Below, in pieces: positions 40,764 through 44,270 of a DNA stretch of 44,270 bases (its first letter is position 1; every line of letters starts with the position of its first letter). Source of the stretch: Marinilabiliaceae bacterium (lineage in GTDB: Bacteria; Bacteroidota; Bacteroidia; Bacteroidales; Marinilabiliaceae); NCBI GenBank assembly GCA_009777175.1, contig WRMI01000021.1, positions 1 through 44,270 of the forward strand, written 5' to 3'. The notes under the pieces are model-generated. The model saw only the letters and a list, made by a program, of their open reading frames with translations. It had not been told where the DNA came from and made no database searches. Both the position numbers and the translations under genes were made by a program.

Positions 40764-43734
40764 TGAAAAGAGAAAATCTGGAATTCGCATCAAAAAGGCA
40801 AAAATAAATTTGATTTTATTTTTGTGTCTTGTTATTAGCGTAGGAAATATTATTGCTCAAGATTGTGACCAGCAGGGAACCGAGGGAACAATTGAGTGGT
40901 GTTTAAAAGCTGATACGCTAACAATTAGTGGCACCGGGCAAATGCCTCCTTATACTAATGGTGGTGCGCCTTGGTATCCTTATCGAGACGATATTACCAC
41001 AGTAGTAATCGAAAATGGCGTTACATCCATTGGACAGCACGCATTTGTCGGTTTCTCGGTTCTTAATTCAGTCGAGATTCCAACCAGCGTTTTGACAATT
41101 GGAAATTATGCTTTTGGAGGTTGCAAAGATCTTGTTTCGCTTGAAATGCCCGAAGTAACAGCAATTGGAAATAATACTTTTAGAGGTTGTACATCTCTCG
41201 AATCGGTTGAAATGCCCGAAGTTACAACAATTGGAAATGATACTTTTGTAGGTTGCACATCTCTCGAATCGGTTGAAATGCCAAATGTAGAAACAATTGG
41301 AAATAGTGCTTTTGCAAGTAGCGGTCTTGTATCGGTTGAAATCCCAAACGTTACAACTATTGAAGAGTATACTTTTGCAGATTGCAAAGCACTTGTTTCA
41401 GTTGAAATGCCAAACGTAATAACAATTAAAGATTTTGCTTTTTGGTTAAGTGACGCCCTCGTTTCTTTGGATTTACCCAACGCCACAACGATTAGGTATA
41501 ATGCCTTTGATTGTTGCGCCGCCCTTGTTACTGTTGATATTCCTAATGTTACAACTATTGGGAGTGACACTTTCAGGGCTTGTAGCAGCTTGACAACAGT
41601 TAATATGCCCAACGTGGAAACTATTGGAACTGCCGCTTTTCGCAATTGCAATGAACTTGTTTCAGTTACAATGACAAGCGTTAAACATATTTACGATAGG
41701 GCTTTTTTAAATTGTAGCAAGTTGATTTCAGCAGATTTGCCTAATGTTATCAATATTTGGGAAGGTGCTTTTTCGAATTGTTACTCACTGAAAACTGTTA
41801 CTCTTTCGAGCAACATTGAATTTATGGATTATTGTAGTTTTGCGAGTTGCATCAGTTTGCAAAATATTTATTGTAATAAGCCAACTTCCCCATTTGTAGT
41901 CGAATATTATTCGCCATTTGTTGGTGTTACAAAATCCAACTGCTTTCTTCACGTTCCCGCAGGTTTTGAGTCGAAATATAGAAACCATGAGGTGTGGAAA
42001 GATTTTCTTATTGTTGGTGATATTAAAAATGATTGTTTGTCGCCAATTGCAAGTGGATCAGTTGGAACTCTTGATTGGGAGATATGTTCTGATGGTACTC
42101 TTATGATTAATGGTATAGGTGATATGATAGATTTTGAATCAGGAAATGAGCCTTGGTATCCTTATAAGGATGAAATAACGGATATTATTATTGGATACGG
42201 GGTTACAAGAGTCGGAAACTTTGCCTTTTCCAATTACAATAACCTTATTTCAGTTGTTTTGTCAAGCGTTACTTCTTTTGGAAACTATTCTTTTGAAGGT
42301 TGCGACAATCTTGTTTCTGTAAACATACCATCCATAACATACATTGAAGAAGGTGCTTTTAAAGGTTGCACATCTATTGTTTCTTTGAAATTGCCAAAGG
42401 TTACAGCAATTGGATACCAAGCATTTAAGGATTGTACTTCTCTTGCTACCATTGAGATGTCAAACGTTTTAACAATCGGCGAGGAAGCTTTCCAAGATTG
42501 CAATCTTCTTTTTCACATTGAAATGCAAAGTGTTGAAACCATTGGAAATAGTGCTTTTTCTGGCTGTGAAACACTCTTTTTTGCTGATTTGCCAAATATC
42601 ATCACCATTGCAGATAATGCTTTTGAAAATTGCACTTCGCTTATTTTCTTATCTTTATCTAACCAACTTATGTCTGTTGGAATCAGAGCTTTTGGTTCTT
42701 GTAGTAGTTTAGAAAATATTTTTTGTTATAGCTTAAATCCTCCTGATGCCATAAGTGATTTATATTTAGGAACTTTTGAGGGAGTTCCTGTAACAACCTG
42801 CGTTCTACACGTTCTTGATGGAACCGTAGATCTATATTCCGTAGCTGAAGGTTGGAAAGATTTTAGTAACATTGTGGTGTATACGGAAATTGAAGAATGT
42901 ACATCGCCAATAGCAAACGGTACTGCAGGAAGCCTAAAATGGAGGATTTGTACTGAAGATAATGGTGATAGAACTTTTACAATTAGCGGAATTGGAAAAA
43001 TGCCCGATTATAGCCATGATTATAGTTTTTATTATTATGATAGGCCTCCATGGTACGATTATGGTCAAACTAATAATAATTTCGTAAACAAGATTGTTAT
43101 TGATTATGGGGTTTTATCAATTGGAAATATTGCTTTTTCTTTTTTTAAAGAAGTTGTTTCGGTTGATATACCTAACAGTGTAGCAACTATTGGAAATGAC
43201 TCTTTTCGGGGATTGATGGCTCTTACTTCGATTACACTTCCAAGTTATCTGCAATCTCTCGGAACTCTCGCTTTAGGTGGTTGTGGAAATTTGGAACATA
43301 TTTATTCTCCAAACCCAATTCCACCGGCTGCATACAATAACAGTACATTTTTGGCTGTTCCTGTTAATACATGTATTCTACACGTACCTGAGGGAAGCGA
43401 GTACGATTATTCAATAGCAGATGGTTGGAAAGAATTTACAACTATTGTTGCATTATCTGAGGTAGGAATTTATAACACAAAAAGTGAAAAAAATTCAATC
43501 GAAATCTATCCTAACCCTGCCGTTGACGAATTACGAATTATCAATTACGAATTAGGAATCGAAAAAATAGAGATATTTGATGTAACAGGCAGATTGGTAC
43601 ATAAAGTCGTTCAGACTGAAATCAATTACAATAAAGTATTTCATAATGAAATGATAATTGACATTTCAAAATTGTCGGGCGGAGTTTATTTCTTAAAAAT
43701 TGGAAATGAACGGGTTAAATTTGTAAAACAATAA
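40723..43734 (+). CDS. BspA-like leucine-rich-repeat surface protein with T9SS sorting domain
   Basis: This 1003-aa secreted protein has a long basic N-region (MVHLIENFYKTVDAEKRK) before the hydrophobic signal LILFLCLVISVGNIIAQ. The body has three cycles of a module (near residues 47, 440 and 715) that begin with SGTxGxLxWxIC-like and LTISGxGxMPxY...PWYPY segments and continue with LRR_5 (BspA/TpLRR) repeats of about 23 residues, such as TSLESVEMPEVTTIGNDTF. The last ~80 residues, EIYPNPAVDELRI to GGVYFLKIGNERVKFVKQ, are a type A T9SS C-terminal sorting domain. BspA-like proteins act in adhesion to host or matrix. A near-identical start of a second gene follows 3.5 kb downstream. Confidence 0.93.
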   Translation: MVHLIENFYKTVDAEKRKSGIRIKKAKINLILFLCLVISVGNIIAQDCDQQGTEGTIEWCLKADTLTISGTGQMPPYTNGGAPWYPYRDDITTVVIENGVTSIGQHAFVGFSVLNSVEIPTSVLTIGNYAFGGCKDLVSLEMPEVTAIGNNTFRGCTSLESVEMPEVTTIGNDTFVGCTSLESVEMPNVETIGNSAFASSGLVSVEIPNVTTIEEYTFADCKALVSVEMPNVITIKDFAFWLSDALVSLDLPNATTIRYNAFDCCAALVTVDIPNVTTIGSDTFRACSSLTTVNMPNVETIGTAAFRNCNELVSVTMTSVKHIYDRAFLNCSKLISADLPNVINIWEGAFSNCYSLKTVTLSSNIEFMDYCSFASCISLQNIYCNKPTSPFVVEYYSPFVGVTKSNCFLHVPAGFESKYRNHEVWKDFLIVGDIKNDCLSPIASGSVGTLDWEICSDGTLMINGIGDMIDFESGNEPWYPYKDEITDIIIGYGVTRVGNFAFSNYNNLISVVLSSVTSFGNYSFEGCDNLVSVNIPSITYIEEGAFKGCTSIVSLKLPKVTAIGYQAFKDCTSLATIEMSNVLTIGEEAFQDCNLLFHIEMQSVETIGNSAFSGCETLFFADLPNIITIADNAFENCTSLIFLSLSNQLMSVGIRAFGSCSSLENIFCYSLNPPDAISDLYLGTFEGVPVTTCVLHVLDGTVDLYSVAEGWKDFSNIVVYTEIEECTSPIANGTAGSLKWRICTEDNGDRTFTISGIGKMPDYSHDYSFYYYDRPPWYDYGQTNNNFVNKIVIDYGVLSIGNIAFSFFKEVVSVDIPNSVATIGNDSFRGLMALTSITLPSYLQSLGTLALGGCGNLEHIYSPNPIPPAAYNNSTFLAVPVNTCILHVPEGSEYDYSIADGWKEFTTIVALSEVGIYNTKSEKNSIEIYPNPAVDELRIINYELGIEKIEIFDVTGRLVHKVVQTEINYNKVFHNEMIIDISKLSGGVYFLKIGNERVKFVKQ

Positions 43735-43743
43735 ATAAATCAA

Positions 43744-43818
43744 TCCCGATAGGGACAGATACCCCGAGTTGCGCTTACGCTAACTCGGGGTTATCTGCGT
43801 TGCACTCTTTCAGAGTGC
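43744..43818. repeat. REP-like cluster of three hairpins
   Basis: Three palindromes are packed together: TCCC-GATA-GGGA (43744-43755); CAGATA-CCCCGAGTT and AACTCGGGG-TTATCTG around an 11-nt loop, with one bulge (43756-43797); and GCACTCT-TTC-AGAGTGC (43802-43818). The second has a 15-bp stem and starts 21 nt after the stop codon. It may act as a terminator, but the arrangement looks like a dispersed REP-type intergenic element. Confidence 0.75.
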
Positions 43819-43920
43819 TACAGTGTGGGATGTAGAGGAGACGTGCGGTTTGTTTATTAGGAAAAATAAGGTATGAATTAGGAAAAATAAGGTAGTAAGG
43901 TTGTAAATTAATTCGCAAAA

Positions 43921-44067
43921 TAGATTCCTCATTTCACTTCGTACCATTCGGAATGACTGACAGTTCTGGTTTGGAATAGCGTGAAACGGGTTGCGACTTT
44001 GTCGCAACCCGTTTCACGTTTCCGTTGAAATGCTAATAGAGTCATTCCGAACGAAGTGAGGAATCTA
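43921..44067. mobile_element. 147-bp MITE-like inverted-repeat element
   Basis: The left end TAGATTCCTCA...ACTTCGT...TTCGGAATGACT and the right end AGTCATTCCGAACGAAGTGAGG-AATCTA are inverted repeats, with two 4-nt insertions on the left. The centre holds a perfect palindrome with 18-bp arms and a TTT loop (43980-44018, arms starting CGTGAAACGGGTTGCGAC). No ORF is inside. The end sequence belongs to the familiar TTCGGAATGAC-type intergenic repeat found in many bacterial genomes. Confidence 0.7.
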
Positions 44068-44155
44068 AATTCCAATAGTAAAGGAAGTCTGAATAGGTAG
44101 ATGCTTTTTCGGTCATTTCTGAAATTTTAGGAAAAAAAATAATTTTTTTTGAAAC

Positions 44156-44270
44156 TTTTTGAAACCTTTTTATTTTTTTTCTGTAAAAGCCATTATTTTT
44201 ATACTAATTATTTATTTAAATTTATTAAAATGGTACATTTGATAGAAAATTTTTACAAAACAGTTGATGC
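44156..44270 (+). repeat. 115-bp direct repeat, copy 2 (cut by window end)
   Basis: Identical to 40649-40763, base for base, to the last base of the window. It includes the upstream region and start of a second gene. Confidence 0.95.
44230..44270 (+). CDS. Start of a second BspA-like gene (partial)
   Basis: The first 13 codons, MVHLIENFYKTVD, are identical to those of the BspA-like gene at 40723 and lie in the 115-bp repeat. The rest is outside the window. A tandem paralogue is the natural reading; a rearranged or truncated copy cannot be excluded. Confidence 0.7.
   Translation, partial: MVHLIENFYKTVD

Noticed and set aside
41106-41651. Long antisense frame of 181 codons in the BspA-like gene
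   Set aside because: It is the mirror image of the repeated LRR codons and has no independent features.

Overview
The window is an AT-rich chromosomal segment from a member of the Bacteroidota, most likely Bacteroidales-related and probably uncultured. The evidence is: TAnnTTTG-type -7 promoter boxes upstream of many genes; a type IX secretion (T9SS) C-terminal sorting domain on a BspA-like leucine-rich-repeat protein; many short lipoproteins with Bacteroidota-style signal peptides; lineage families (DUF1015, DUF4834, DUF4292); and the neighbourhood TPR lipoprotein - DUF4292 - EnvC-like. No rRNA, CRISPR array or intact IS element was found.

Layout. 0-5.5 kb: a DUF1015 protein converges on a minus-strand unit read as lgt, tRNA-Gly, tRNA-Thr, tuf, tRNA-Trp, and a NOL1/NOP2/sun-type rRNA m5C methyltransferase. 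5.5-8.3 kb: an orphan NarL-type response regulator preceded by a possible 62-codon ORF with a G7-T-G7 tract, then a family 2 glycosyltransferase and dCMP deaminase. 8.3-14.2 kb: two complete type II-like restriction-modification pairs (one with a Bpu10I-like nuclease, one with a gamma-type NPPF methylase and a small EVK nuclease) flank an S41 C-terminal processing protease; a DUF4834 protein follows. 14.3-16.6 kb: a Tat-signal TIM-barrel isomerase-like lipoprotein, three 40-bp tandem palindromic promoter-like repeats, and an AAA/DUF4143 ATPase. 16.7-21.5 kb: tamB and an XRE regulator (minus strand). 21.5-22.6 kb: a gene-free kilobase.

22.6-27.3 kb: an accessory island. A three-gene exported operon (lipoprotein, secreted alpha/beta hydrolase, PQQ-type beta-propeller lipoprotein) is followed by a truncated lipoprotein, an RHS/YD-repeat remnant and a 59-aa lipoprotein. 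27.4-31.3 kb (minus): a dolichyl-phosphate-mannose-synthase-like glycosyltransferase, a perfectly phased 54-unit octanucleotide array, and an operon xerC/D-type recombinase - hpf - SpoIID-domain protein. 31.3-32.8 kb: an inverted-repeat element, a tRNA-like relic, a YciO/TsaC-type protein and an antitoxin with a truncated PemK/MazF-like toxin. 32.8-36.7 kb: hexokinase, histidine ammonia-lyase and a bile-acid:Na+-symporter-like transporter. 36.8-40.6 kb: TPR lipoprotein, DUF4292 lipoprotein and EnvC-like protein (cell envelope). 40.7-44.3 kb: a BspA-like T9SS cargo protein, a cluster of palindromic elements, and the first 13 codons of a second gene whose start region copies the first one exactly.

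The most distinctive features are the many degenerate 7-8-bp tandem repeat families in intergenic DNA, the tandem palindromic promoter repeats before the AAA/DUF4143 ATPase, the exported lipase/lipoprotein island with decayed RHS DNA, and the splitting of the usual xerC-hpf-tRNA-tuf cluster. No computation was run. All family assignments are from motif reading and recalled family knowledge.
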